In this document: positions 45,292 to 56,500 of the stretch, piece by piece
Layout of the letters: each line of letters starts with the position of its first letter
How positions within the stretch are numbered: position 1 is the stretch's first letter
NCBI GenBank assembly: GCA_011317545.1
Contig: WUJK01000003.1
Coordinates: 2,790,001 to 2,854,000 of the forward strand
Source of the DNA: Coniella vitis
Taxonomy: Eukaryota; Ascomycota; Sordariomycetes; Diaporthales; Schizoparmaceae
Length of the DNA: 64,000 nucleotides
Direction of reading: 5' to 3'
Program-made: the position numbers and the translations under genes
The notes under the pieces: model-generated
What the model was told of the DNA's origin: nothing
Seen by the model: the letters and a program-made list of their open reading frames with translations, nothing else
Database searches by the model: none

Positions 45292-45924
45292 CGTATCGGT
45301 TATGAGAGCGTCGGCAGGCTATTTGCATAGAAGCTCAGCCAGGATGTAGAGGTTGGCGATTTTCAAGGGAGGGTTTGGTGTCAGTGGCTTTGTTGCTTGA
45401 TTTGGAGGGAGGGCTGACGAAAGATGACATTGGGAAGTGAGTGAAAACAGGCAGAACCGAATTGTCCACAATACTACCGCAAAGGCCCGTGCACAAGTCG
45501 AGTGGCTTCGTCCCTGGTACTTGAACCTGTGCGGGGCCACAGGTGAGACACAGGGTACATGGTACTCAGGGCATTGGCTTCCCACAAGGCTTACATGAAC
45601 ACACAGTCTTATTGCGCTCTGCGATTGACAAAGTCATCAGTACTGATGTATGTGGCATGACTATCTCCTGACCGTCAAAAACATACTTGCTTGGATTGCT
45701 ACACATGAATATTGTCACAACCTTGCTGTCCCAACTTGTGCGTGCTTCAAGACTCACAATAATATGATTGATATAAAATCAAGTTCATAAGAACAGCGCA
45801 ACTGCAATGCCACTACTTGCAATTTCAAACCGGACAACTTTACAATACTTAACCCCCCGCCCCTTTCCCCTCAAAAAATACCATGCTTTGACCCAACCAA
45901 TCACTCCCAGACCATGTGATTGCT
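45292..45924. other. Intergenic region between CUS2 and the phosphate carrier
   Basis: CUS2 promoter on the left, 3' flank of the carrier on the right. No motif, repeat or RNA was recognised. Confidence 0.5.
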
Positions 45925-47337
45925 TCACTTCTGGGCAGCAGGCGGTGCACCACCTGTTGTAGGGAAGCCCATGACAATCTTGAAGTAGTCCTGTGGTTGG
46001 AGACGTGTCAGCAACCTATATCCACAACTCATAAAGCAAGCCGAAGATGTCTAGAGACGCAAACTTACGTAGATCATCCATTGCAGACCAGTCAGTGTGC
46101 CAATCATGACAATTCTCACAGGCAGACCGTTCCAGAGACCAGCGAAGCCAATGTCCTTGTAAATTCTCGAGGTCACGGTGCCAAAGGCCTCGCCAGGCTT
46201 GCGGTAGGCGTTCAATTTGGACACCATCACATCGGCAGGGTGAGAGACAATTGCGCAGAGGATACCGGCCAGGTACCCAGCGGCGAAGGAGACTCCGGTC
46301 TGGGCAGCCTTGGAGTAATCGCTCTTGTTACCGGGCAGACGGGCGTACATCATCTCAATAATGGTTTCAAACGAGGCAAACCTGATCGGTTGGAAACGGG
46401 GGAGGGGCAGAGATTAGCACATCTTGGGCAGGTCATTATCACTCGTTGGGGATGACGAACTTCATCATGGTGTAGGGAATCTGGCGACCCCAGAGCGGGT
46501 ACAAGCCCTTGTATAGGCCACCGAACCCTTCCTTGGCAATAATGGTGCTGATTCCGTTGACGGTGCCCGAGTAAGGGCTGGGAATAGTCGCCTGCATCCG
46601 AACCTTGACGGCCTCGAAGGGACACAGGGCAACATCGGCCAGCAACTCGGCCGAGGCCGAGGCAGCGAGGTACAGGCCGGTCTTGTACTTGTCAGCAGCC
46701 TGGGGACCGGCGAGGTCTGCATATGTCTTCTTGAAGTACTCATACCAGCCGTACTTGAAGGCACCCTGGGCGCAATAACCGACAAGAGTGGGGCTCCATC
46801 CGGTGAAGATGCCGCGCAGGCCTTCGGTCCGGTAGATCTTGCCCCACGCCTGGAAGTTGCTCGTGTACAATTTTGAGTCCACTTGACGCCGCACCTTGAC
46901 CACGTCAAGGGGTGTGACGGCCGTGTGCGTCAAGCCCTGAAGAGGAGTATGATGGTTAGTGAACGAGGAGACTACTTAACCATAAAGACTGCTTGAATCA
47001 ACAGTAATAGTATTGGGATATAGGGGAAAGAATGTATATAGAAGCCTCAGCTTACACAAGCCAGCAATCCGCCAACGGTACACGCAGCGTAGAACTTGCC
47101 TGAGTAGAGCTCAATCTTGCCAGACTCACCCTTTGCAGCAGCAGAGGCCTTGTTGAATTCGGCCGCAGCTTCAGCAGAGAGTTTCTTGGCCTTGTCCTCT
47201 ACGGTCGAGTAGGCAGAGTAAAGATCAGTCCGCGCCTGGTAAGGTGTAGCTCCACTATTCCGTGCCATGTGTCCATCCTGGGATGGGCTGGTGAAGGTCT
47301 TTTGGAGGACCTCGTAGCGAGGGTAGAGGTGCGACAT
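45925..47337 (-). CDS. MIR1: Mitochondrial phosphate carrier (SLC25, MIR1/PIC2 type)
   Basis: Four exons: complement of 47056-47337, 46443-46936, 46069-46381 and 45925-45990, 384 residues. Three mitochondrial carrier repeats are marked by TPLDVVKVR, CPFEAVKVR and HPADVMVSK (Px[DE]xx[KR] signatures). ELYSGKFYAACTVGGLLACG, TGWSPTLVGYCAQGAFKYG and LWNGLPVRIVMIGTLTGLQW are typical of phosphate carriers. It imports Pi with protons (or Cu in PIC2-type members) across the inner membrane for ATP synthesis. The first 65 residues are an extra hydrophilic N-terminus. ATG at 47268 is an alternative start. Intron 2 is least certain: donor GTGATA with acceptor CAG keeps frame but leaves a short VIPNE insertion between MMKF and FASFE. 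Confidence 0.93.
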
Positions 47338-48338
47338 GTCGTCCAGGCTGTCGCTCTACGAACAGAGAGCTGACCACAACGTTAATGAGTGAATCGAGGC
47401 TTTTTCCCAATGCATCCAAGCCAGCCCAAGGTGCTTCACGAGGGTATAAATAGCCATTAGGAGATACGCGTTCCGGTATGACCCGTTGCAGAGTAAGACG
47501 GCGCAAGGGTGAAGACCGGGTTTAACGGAGTCACGCAGCCACCGAAAGAGCCCATCTTTGGGAAACGAGCTTCATCAATGCCAACTCACCTCAAGGAAAG
47601 GGAAGTGCCTTGCACAGATAGCTGTGGACCGTGAGGGCAAGTGGAGATTAGTGTTGATGGAATGGAAGAATACGGATGAGGACAGAGGTAACACACAATG
47701 GAAGGGGGTTGCTTATTCAAACCTGAGATGCTTATCAAGTTACTTTCTACTACCGGCGTGACTACTTACCTTCTGTTCCAATCATTGGCTTATCGGCCCG
47801 TCGCACGCAGAATGGCTGGCAGCCACTGAGTTTCCATCTCACCAGTGCGAATGACATCACTGCATTTCAATTCCCCGCGGTCCATTTGAATAGATCAAAT
47901 ATGTTTTGCCCTGTTTAAACACAAGTATTTACTGAAAAACCATGGACTATAATTTATTGTAGTATTTTGCATATTTGGAGCTAATACGATATCGTCAAAT
48001 AGTTGTAACTCGACGTCCGTGTTGGACCTAGTGAACAGAGGGTCGCTCGCGATGACCTATGGCGCTAATTCACGGGGCTTCTTTGGTGGTTTCGGCCGAA
48101 TGACTGCTGCTGCTGTTTTATGTATACATAGTACTTACATAGTATGTACCTACCATGATAAGCGCTTATCGCAGCAACTAGCCCCACGGTATGAGTACCC
48201 GTCCCTTGTGAAATGTTGTGGTGCCTGCTCTCCTTTCTTCTATGTACAACAAGAGGGCAAACTGGTGTGACAATCTGGCATAGACGTTATCCAAAGACAC
48301 CGACGCTCCTCTGCAACCCCCGAAAACCCGAGCCTACC
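47338..48338. promoter_or_regulatory. Divergent region between phosphate carrier and CBS-domain gene
   Basis: About 1 kb between two outward-facing genes. TACTATGT-type motifs lie at 48126 and 48137, and a perfect palindrome GATAAGCGCTTATC at 48157-48170 contains two opposed GATA-factor sites about 170 bp upstream of the CBS gene. Confidence 0.55.
48157..48170. promoter_or_regulatory. Head-to-head GATA sites in a perfect palindrome
   Basis: GATAAGCGCTTATC reads the same on both strands and presents GATAAG twice. GATA factors control nitrogen, iron and light responses in fungi; the link to either neighbour is inference. Confidence 0.45.
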
Positions 48339-48981
48339 ATGGCCACCACAACAGCAACCGCCAGCGAGGCAAACAGCTCGGCGCCTTTTGTCTCAAAGTG
48401 GGCGTCCCGATACCGTGGAGTATGTCTGACTCCCTCACAAGCCTTCTCATGACGAGTCCGAAAGCCAAGCATGAGCAAAGCAAAGCGGCTCAGTCACTCC
48501 AGTGCCCATGCCAAAAGAAAAGAGCATCACTGACACGTTACAACCCCGCGGGAAATAGGCCGCAGTAGAAGACTTGCAACCTCCGGCTGCCCTTTCCCTC
48601 ACCCCGTCAGACCCCATCGCCCTCGCACTCACACTCGCTTTCGAGCGCGAATACACGCACCTCACCATCGTCGACAGCGAAACGCGCTCCCTCCTCGGTT
48701 ATATTGCCATCCCTCAGTTGCAAACCTTGCTCGATACCGGGCGCGCCAAGCCCGAGGATCACATTTCGAGCGCCATGACGCGGTTCCAACGAAAAGGAAA
48801 GAAATACAAGGTGATTACCATGGATACCCCGCTTGAGGAGCTCGAGGCGTTCTTCGAGGGCACAGAGACAGGTGGGCAAAAGCAAGAGTTTGCGGTTGTT
48901 ACAGACGATGATCGGAGGTTTGTGTTGGGCGTGGCGACCAGGAGCGATCTGGAGGAGTTTGTTAAGAGGAGGCCGGCTTAA
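48339..48981 (+). CDS. Small CBS-domain protein
   Basis: Exons 48339-48419 and 48559-48981, 167 residues. The 139-nt intron (GTATGT...TAG) joins ASRYRG to AAVEDLQ. The protein is essentially one CBS pair (Bateman module): first repeat ALTLAFEREYTHLTIVDSET with RSLLGYIAI, second repeat VITMDTPLEELEAFFEGT with EFAVVTDDDRRFVLGVATRS and a final SDLEEFVKRRPA. Such modules bind adenosyl nucleotides and usually regulate another protein; no catalytic domain is present. The start has context CTACCATGG. Function and partner are unknown. Confidence 0.85.
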
Positions 48982-49494
48982 GGTGCGGTGAACGTTGGAA
49001 GACAAGCATTAGGAAAGGCGGCACCGGGAATCTTCAGTAGATACAGGTGATTGGGCCTGGTCATGATGGAAGTATACCATCGGATTGTCCGGGAACGGGA
49101 CATTCTTAGATCTCGTTGGGTGGTGTGGTTTACCAGCCGTGAAAGGATAGAAGATTCACCGTCCTGGCACAGAAGGGGCACAAGAGCTGCTATGCGTATG
49201 TGGACGGGACAGCCTGATTGTGTTATATTGAAGATTGGGAGCATGCTGTCTTGTTAGCATGATGTAGCTGAGAAATGACGGCTGGTATTGTATGCGCATT
49301 CTGAACCGTGTCTGATTTGGCTGAAAAAGCGAGCTGGTCTTTAATCTATAATGAACCCTGCATCAATGGTCATCATATGAAGTCACCTGCAGTCCTGTTT
49401 TCGAATCCTTTGCGAACTGTTCTGACAGTAGCAAGTCAAGGAAAAGTCTCAGAGGAAATGAAAGCCCAAACGTGCAAGCACACCAAAATACACC
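48982..49494. other. Convergent intergenic region
   Basis: 3' flanks of the CBS gene and the lipocalin-like gene. Nothing recognised. Confidence 0.55.
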
Positions 49495-50249
49495 TTAGTG
49501 AGAATTCCAGTCATAGACCAGGCGAGTTTCGGACTTCTTCTTGCCCTTTTCAACAACCACGTTACGGGCATATCGCCTCTCCCCGTTGATCAACTGAAAC
49601 CCCCACGTCTGCTTGGCTGTCCAGCCACTATCGAGGCTCTCGACATAGCTGTAGACCCATTCGGTGGTGCCCTCCTCCCAGTTGGTCTTGAGAAATGCAG
49701 CCGCATCGCCGCTGTCCTCGGGAATCTCGGAGACAAACTCGGTGCGGCCGCGTGCCCGTCCAAAGAGCCAATCCTTATGTTCGCGCCATGTATTGTCGAG
49801 GGTACGCTCCTCAGTCGTGCCCTTGAGCCCGCCCGTAGCCGTCTGCTCAATGTCAATGTGCTGCTTGCCGTCCTCGTCCTCGTATTGTTTGATGTGCAGG
49901 TTGACAGACGCCAGGCCAATGGCTTTGCGCGTGAGCCAGCTGATACCCTGGAGCTCGAGGGTTGGGTTGACATCATCTGACAGCGTCTTGTTCTGTTCGC
50001 AAGGTTAGCGGGACGAGACATTACGTTCTGTATTAAGGGTTCATGTTAAGTAGATATCTCTAGGTACTAAGGAGCGACAGTCATTTTTATGTGACTCTAC
50101 TCTCCCCAAGTTTGGTTACTAGGTTCGAGGATAGGCTGGAAAGGCAGATCGCAGCGAATAGGTCACAGGTGGGGGGAGGGGGGTTGAGGCTTTACCATGA
50201 CCCAGCTGCCATTCAGGTCGCGGATAGTCTTGGATGCCGGGGCAGCCAT
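49495..50249 (-). CDS. Lipocalin/fatty-acid-binding-like fungal protein
   Basis: Exons: complement of 50196-50249 and 49495-49992, 183 residues. Exon 1 encodes MAAPASKTIRDLNGSWVM; the 203-nt intron (GTAAAG...CAG) leads to NKTLSDDVNPTLELQGISWL. Exon 2 has no internal Met, so the gene is easily missed by ATG-based ORF finding. NGSWVMNKTLSDD resembles the lipocalin N-terminal G-x-W signature. The later VNLHIKQYED, IDIEQTATGGLKGTTEERTL and VYSYVESLDSGW look like beta-barrel strands. I associate it with a fungal lipocalin-like family. No signal peptide, so probably cytosolic; the ligand is unknown. It ends in VYDWNSH and TAA at 49495-49497. A 160-codon frame on the opposite strand (49498-49980) is its antisense shadow. 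Confidence 0.8.
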
Positions 50250-52326
50250 CTTGCGATGAATCAGATGTAGTGTAGCCTCTGCTGCTTTCTCCCTGCGTCT
50301 CGCACGGCTCTGTCGATGTCTTCTTGTTCTATTTCAAATTGTAAGTGAGCTTGAATGGGATACACTATGACGATATCTATCCTGCCCAGACATACCTAGA
50401 AGCTCACGGATGCTGGATGCTTATTATTCGGTTGCTACTATGTACTATAGTATATCCCACAGGAGGCTCCACAATTGACAAGCATCGATCGGTAAAGAAG
50501 CTTTTGATAATATGCTGGAAGAGAAGAAAATTGGAAAGCGCTTCCCAATAGAGACGTGAGGGAGAAGATATTTAGCAAATGAGCTTGGAATTCCTGAGGA
50601 AGGGGACCTAGAAAAGGGCGAGAACAAGAAGATGACGAAAACAGAACTCGCGGCACAGTGTGTCGTATCGAGCCCCTAAGTAGTCGAATATCTGTCAACA
50701 CTTTTGCGTCTCTTGGGGCAGGGGCGCGGAACGGACGTGCCTGGGTCTTCTTATCACAAGGGAGGCCGAGGCCCTGCACTCACTGCTCGAGAGAGGGGCT
50801 GTCTAAACTAGGGGCAGAGCCACGTTCGTGCGTTCTTTGCAATGAGGGGCTCCTGCAGTCCATGATGAATGGTCTAGGGTACTGAGAATCTAGCGCCTGT
50901 CACCTGGAGAGGTGGCACTGGAGGGCATACCGAGTGAGGTAAGTGCAACGTCTCGAATGCGGAAGTAGCAACACTGTGGATTGCCATTTGCCATGTGAAC
51001 CAGAAATCGGTGGCCCATTTACTAACAAAACCCAGTCCTGGACGCTTCTCCTCTGAGGGGACGATGCTGGACCGAGGCAAAAACTTTCGTCCAGTAAGTA
51101 AGTACCTAGTCAACAAAAGAGCATTATCCTATCGAAGTACCTTTTGCCTCCAACGTACATGTATCCCGAGACTAGACTTCAGACCCAAAGAAAATTACAT
51201 GAAGTCTAGGTGAGACATGCAACAAACGCGCGATTGTCCTATCCGACTGCTAGTGTTTCCTTGCGTTGTGAAACACATCCGAGGTCATGTCAAACTGAGA
51301 CTTTCAAACAGCCCTGTTTGCAGCCTCCTCGCTAACATAGGGGGGGCTTCTGTACCACAGAATATGTAAGTACATTGTGCGGACGATTGTCTCCCATAGT
51401 TCACCCAAGCCTAGCTGGAAGAAGCCATTACTCACTTGCAAGAGAGCGACCTTGCTCTATCTAGGGGAGCAGTCATGGATCTTCCCAACGCAATTCATTA
51501 TACTCGGACATTTCTTTTCACCGACACTTACTTAACTGCTCCATTGCTAAAAGGGTGTGATATTGGGCGGTAGAAACAGTATACATAGTACTACTTGCTG
51601 TAGGAGCCATCACGGCACATCACACCTCGTGCATCGCATACGCACCTGTGCGTCCAATCAGACAGTTCCACAGCCAAAATGGCGGCAGCAAATGAAGATG
51701 CAACATGCAGACTGGCAAGCCTCGCTGTACAAAAGTTAAGATTTTCTCCTGGGCACCAGAAAAGAAAGGAACCCAAAACAAGAAATCTTGGTCGTAAAAG
51801 AATATATAGACATGTTGATATATGCATTCATTTCTCCTCCAAAACTTCGTGATTGCTGTTTCTTCATTGCAAGAATTTCAGCCGACCACATAATCCATGA
51901 GAACGAGACCATTATCCCCGTCGTCCCATTTTTGCACCTCTCTGCCCTCTTTCTCTCCCGGACTAGCTCAAGCATGACGTGTAGTCATCAAGTCGCTAGG
52001 TGACACGGCGAGAGAATCGGCAGGAAACCCAGACGTCTTGTTTTCCAGGAAACAAGACAAGTGCGGGATTGCCAAATAGGCAAGTCGGAGGAGCTTGGCA
52101 GTCTTGGGACGTTCCATATCCGAATGGGCATCCTCATCCCGTGGTGTTCATTGTCCATATTCCTTGGTGTGGTTGTACAATTACCACTGACATTGGCGGT
52201 CGGGTGGAACAAGCCTTGCGACTGTTGAAACGTGAGATGGTTGATGTTCGAATCGCATGGCCTCCATTGTACCTCGTTCTTGAGTGAGGCCACGCTATCG
52301 ATCTAACCCTTTGACAATGAGCGAGG
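50250..52326. other. Intergenic region (2.1 kb)
   Basis: Promoter of the lipocalin-like gene on the left and 3' flank of the epimerase-like gene on the right, with TACTATGT-type motifs at 50436 and 51583. No gene or RNA recognised. Confidence 0.5.
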
Positions 52327-53584
52327 CTATGGCCACCATTTCATCTTCTTGTAACTTTCAATGACCTCCTCTAGCAACTCCTTGTTGATCTGAGGCTTCG
52401 AGTATCGAAAGCCCACGACGCTTTCTAACCTGCTGCCATCCATGCTCAGGTCGGTGTCTTTCAACAATTCTTTTTCCATGTACGGCGTCAAGGGACCCGG
52501 TCGCGTGATGCCTGCTGACTCTAGCAGTTCCGCCCATGGGCCCAGAAGCTCGTCGTTGACGTCTTCGACGACCGAGTCCATGTTGAGCTTGGCAAAGTGG
52601 CTGATCAGTGTTCCTTGGAAGCCCGTCTTGATACCAAAAATCTCACCAATTACATTGGCCATGGTGCCCTGCGTGGTCATGCCATTGTCGACCACGTTGA
52701 AAATGGGTACAGGGCCACCCATCGTCTTGTCGTCCCAGTTCTTCTTGCCTGTGGAATACCATTCTGCTACCGCCCATATTGCTCGCACGACGTCGTCAAT
52801 GTGTACTGTGTTTGTTCGCAGATCCTTGGTCCACAGCCACTTCATCTCCTCGTTCTGTGCCTTGTAGACACGAGCCATGCACAGTGCTGTTGCGACCCAT
52901 TGTGAAGCATATGGTCCATACACGTGAGCAAGGCGGATAATGGCGAGGTTCAGCCTGTTGCAGGAGTGTGTGAGCACAACTTGTTCATCAAAGCATTCAA
53001 ATCGCCACGTACCCTTCAATCTTGGCGAGCTCTTCCTCAGCCTGCAACTTGAACGTTGCAATCTTGCTCCAAGGCTTCAACTTGTCAGTCTCCTTGCTTG
53101 CTGTTGAGTCTGACTTGTATACCATGCCGGTACTGAGCTCGACAAAGGCCTTCACGCCTCGCTTGGCTGCCTCCTTGCCCACAGCAAGGGAAAGTCCTAA
53201 TGATCGCAGTTTGTAAACCTCATCTTCCTGTGAGTATCTGGTTTCGCCGCCGCAGTTGAAAACAAAATCGAATTGCTTGCCGTCCTTTCGGTCAAAGATC
53301 CTGGATAATGCTTCTTTAAAGGGGAAAAGACAAGACACTGATTAGCTCAGTCTGCTTACGAGAAAGTAGGCAGCAAACTCACGTTCTCGGCTGGCGTCTG
53401 CTTGCACGAATCTTTCACCGGCACAAGCCTCGTCGAATTCGGGAGCCAGCCATGCCAGCTGTGGGAGGACCTTGTCCACGACGCGGACCTCGGAGGCCAA
53501 GTTGTTTCTGTGGATGTGGAGGGCGAGGAAGCGGCCAATGTACCCCAGCCCTCCGACGATGAGAACCGAGGGCTTCTCCGCCAT
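52327..53584 (-). CDS. NAD-binding epimerase/dehydratase-like protein (extended SDR, atypical active site)
   Basis: Exons: complement of 53383-53584, 53013-53313 and 52327-52954, 376 residues. Introns (69 nt, GTGAGT...AAG; 58 nt, GTACGT...CAG) keep frame. The N-terminal Rossmann fold has VLIVGGLGYIGRFLALHI, followed by RVVDKV and VFNCGGETRY. Then come FVELSTGMVYKSD, RLAHVYGPYASQWVA and NTVHIDDVVRAIW, the downstream landmarks of extended SDRs. The usual YxxxK active site reads SKIATFKLQAEEEL: the Lys is present but the Tyr is replaced by Ile, so classic epimerase chemistry is doubtful. The C-terminus (LLEEVIESYKKMKWWP) is substrate-domain helix. Substrate unknown; no pathway partners nearby. 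Confidence 0.85.
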
Positions 53585-56500
53585 CACGGGTCAACGCAAG
53601 TTTAGCAGTTTGTATAAATCGAGGACGACGGCGCAAAAATTGGCTCTCGACAAAGTGGTGTCGATCACTCCAACAAGCGCTCGGTGCAGGCTGTAGGTTG
53701 TTCGTGTCGAGGGGCGACGAGGGGCACGGGAGGCCAGGGACCCGAATGACAGCCGTTAGGTGGGCAGTGCGGAGGCTGCCTTTTGATAATGGGACTCGTG
53801 CGAGGGTCCAGGTGCCAGGGTCAATTTAAATAACCGTCGTGGCGGTCGTATCTGCTAGTTGCTGCGCAGCCAAGGACGAGAGATGGAGTCGCGGACCGGT
53901 AGCAACGAGATACGAGCGGAAAGTCCTGAATAATAAAGCCGTACGCACACACAGACTGCCAGCTTGCAAGGCTGAGTGTATGTATGTATATATGTATGTA
54001 CAGTATGCCTGTGCTCCAGCGGGACGTTGTGACAGACAGCCAGTCCGATGTCCAAAGGCGAGGGAAAACCGGGGGTGCTTATAAGCCCAAAAGGCTCAAG
54101 CCAGCATAGGCGAGATTAAAGCTATAATATCTGATGGATGCAATGCCGTTGACTTGAGCTTGGCGAGGCAAAGATCGGCTCTGGGTAGCTGCTCGGGATG
54201 ACGCGGTGCCCTAAGCTCAGCGGTGATCTAGGGTTGCAAGTAGAGGCAGGAGTGACCACAGTCTAAGCGGTTGGCGATGTCGACCTCCGTAAAGATGGCT
54301 TTTCTTGTCGAGCAAAGTTCGCGCATGGAAGTGAGGGCAGTGGGTTAAAGGCGAGGACAGGTGCGAGGACAGGTGCGAGGGCACTGGCAGGTGGCAGAGC
54401 TGAAGTAAGCTTGGAGAGAACGAGGGGGGGTGGTGGCTGCCGCTTGGGAAGGTTAGGTGCTGCGAGGGTTGGATTGCTGGAATTGCTAGCTTGCTAGGGC
54501 AGCTGGGCAGATCCACGGGTCCACGGGCGCTAAGTGGGCCCAAGCCTTTTCATGCGTTCCTGTCCAGTCTTTAGCGGTGGTCGACAACAAAGCTCGACTT
54601 GGGTGGCCGCTGGCATGGAGCTCGACAAGGAACAGGCCCCGTTATTTCAGTCGCATAGGGGACTTTGGCACTCTCAAACTCGGCAGTCGTGGTAACGGCG
54701 CACACACACACAGACAAGATATCCAGCAGTCAGCAAGGGGCAGGTATGTCGTTGCAGGAGATAGCAGATGGCCAGAGAGCTGCATCGAGTTGTTGTCTAC
54801 TGTGCAATGGTACTTGTGTTGTTACTTGCAGCTCATCACTCACATAATAGCAACTGGAGCCCCGTCGTCAATGCTCGCTTGTACCACGCAGGGCCTGCGG
54901 ACTCACTGACGATGGATCGGTGCCCACCACCACCGCCGAAGTAGGCAAGAGTTGGCAGTATATGGAAAAGTACTGTGTGAACTCCGTACATGGTACATAG
55001 GAAGTGAATCGAAATCTCTCTCTCCGCATTCGCCTGTCAGGAGTGTGTCAGCATCGCATTGCAGGCATGCTGAATAGGGAAGACTGTAATCTCTCACCCG
55101 CGTCTCTCGACTGCTGCGTTGTGACACAGCAGCAGCTGAGATATGACGAGACAGGTCTGACTCTATGAGACTTTGACATGTTCGTTTAATGACCAGCCAT
55201 CCCTACTTTGGTATTTGGCACTGCAGGGGCATCGTTACAGCCACACAGCCAATCTGGCGCCGACTCTTCTGGCATACAAGATGGGCCGCTCACGACGCGT
55301 CGTACCAAAAACTGCCCTGGTGCCTTGCGCACGACTCAGTTGCATCCTCTCTTCCGTAACCTGAGGTAAATTGGCGCAGTGCCCCCTACATTCGCTGACC
55401 AATGCTACTCGAAACACGATTCCGTGGCTGGGTATCTGCACGGGAAAGGATAATAGTCCTGGATTATCTGTGCCGCTGTGCTTTACAGAGTCCGTCGATC
55501 CTGCAGTCCAAAAGACGCAACGGTGCCGCAGGATACCGAAGTACTTGGTATATAGTTCGGTAACATTTTCCCCTTGGCGCACCGCAGCACCGCCGCTAAT
55601 CCTCATGGATATCGTATTAAGCTGCCTAGGAAGAACTGACCGAGAGGCAGGCCTGCGTCGATGTATATCCCTCAGTGTCATATCATAAATAAATATATAT
55701 ATATATATATATATCTGTCAGCTTGCGGCAAGTCCGTTGTAGAAAGGACATACAGCACCTTTTTGCAGCCAAATATGGCGAAGCTCTTGGGGGTTTTGAT
55801 TTTATGCAGGCTACACGGTCCAATACAACCCCAGGACCATGCGTCGAACAAGCGGGAGAAGACGGTAGCGAACGATGCGAAGCATCCGTGGCCTTTCAGG
55901 GGTGCAGCCAGCAAAGAGTCAAGAATACTACCCACACCTTTCTAGCGTGCCGGCTGAACCCCGCCGCAATTTTCGCCCGTCCCGCCGGCCGCTCTTCCAA
56001 AAAGCTTCTGGAAGCCTTCTACGCCACTGCCCAAACAAAAAGTCTCGTTGTGCCAGTGCTAGGTGCCTTTCGCTCCGGCCGCCTGAAACAAGATCAACAG
56101 CTGCCTATCTTCCATCGGATGTTTTTCCACTGGCGAACATGGCCTCGGTGTCACGGCAGGCGCCGCACTTGCTCGCACCTGCTGTAACGGAACACTGCGA
56201 CGGGAGCACCGAAACTGCACATCACCAACCGTGATTTGGCATCGACGTGTCGGCCCCTTTCGCAACATGACAGACATGCCACGCTCCAAAAGGCCTCAGC
56301 GACAAAGAGGGGTCACTATTCGCAATTGGGCAGCTGTACTTGTCTGCGCGCAATGCGCCTTAGACCCCAATCAAATGGAGGCATGCAGGTATTTGTCCAC
56401 CGTGCAATTTCCCTATGCAGGAGTCTGCAGTAGACGCCTCCATCCGGGAGGCGCTCATGCGAACGAGATTCGAGAAGGTCGACCAACGCCAGGACATTTC

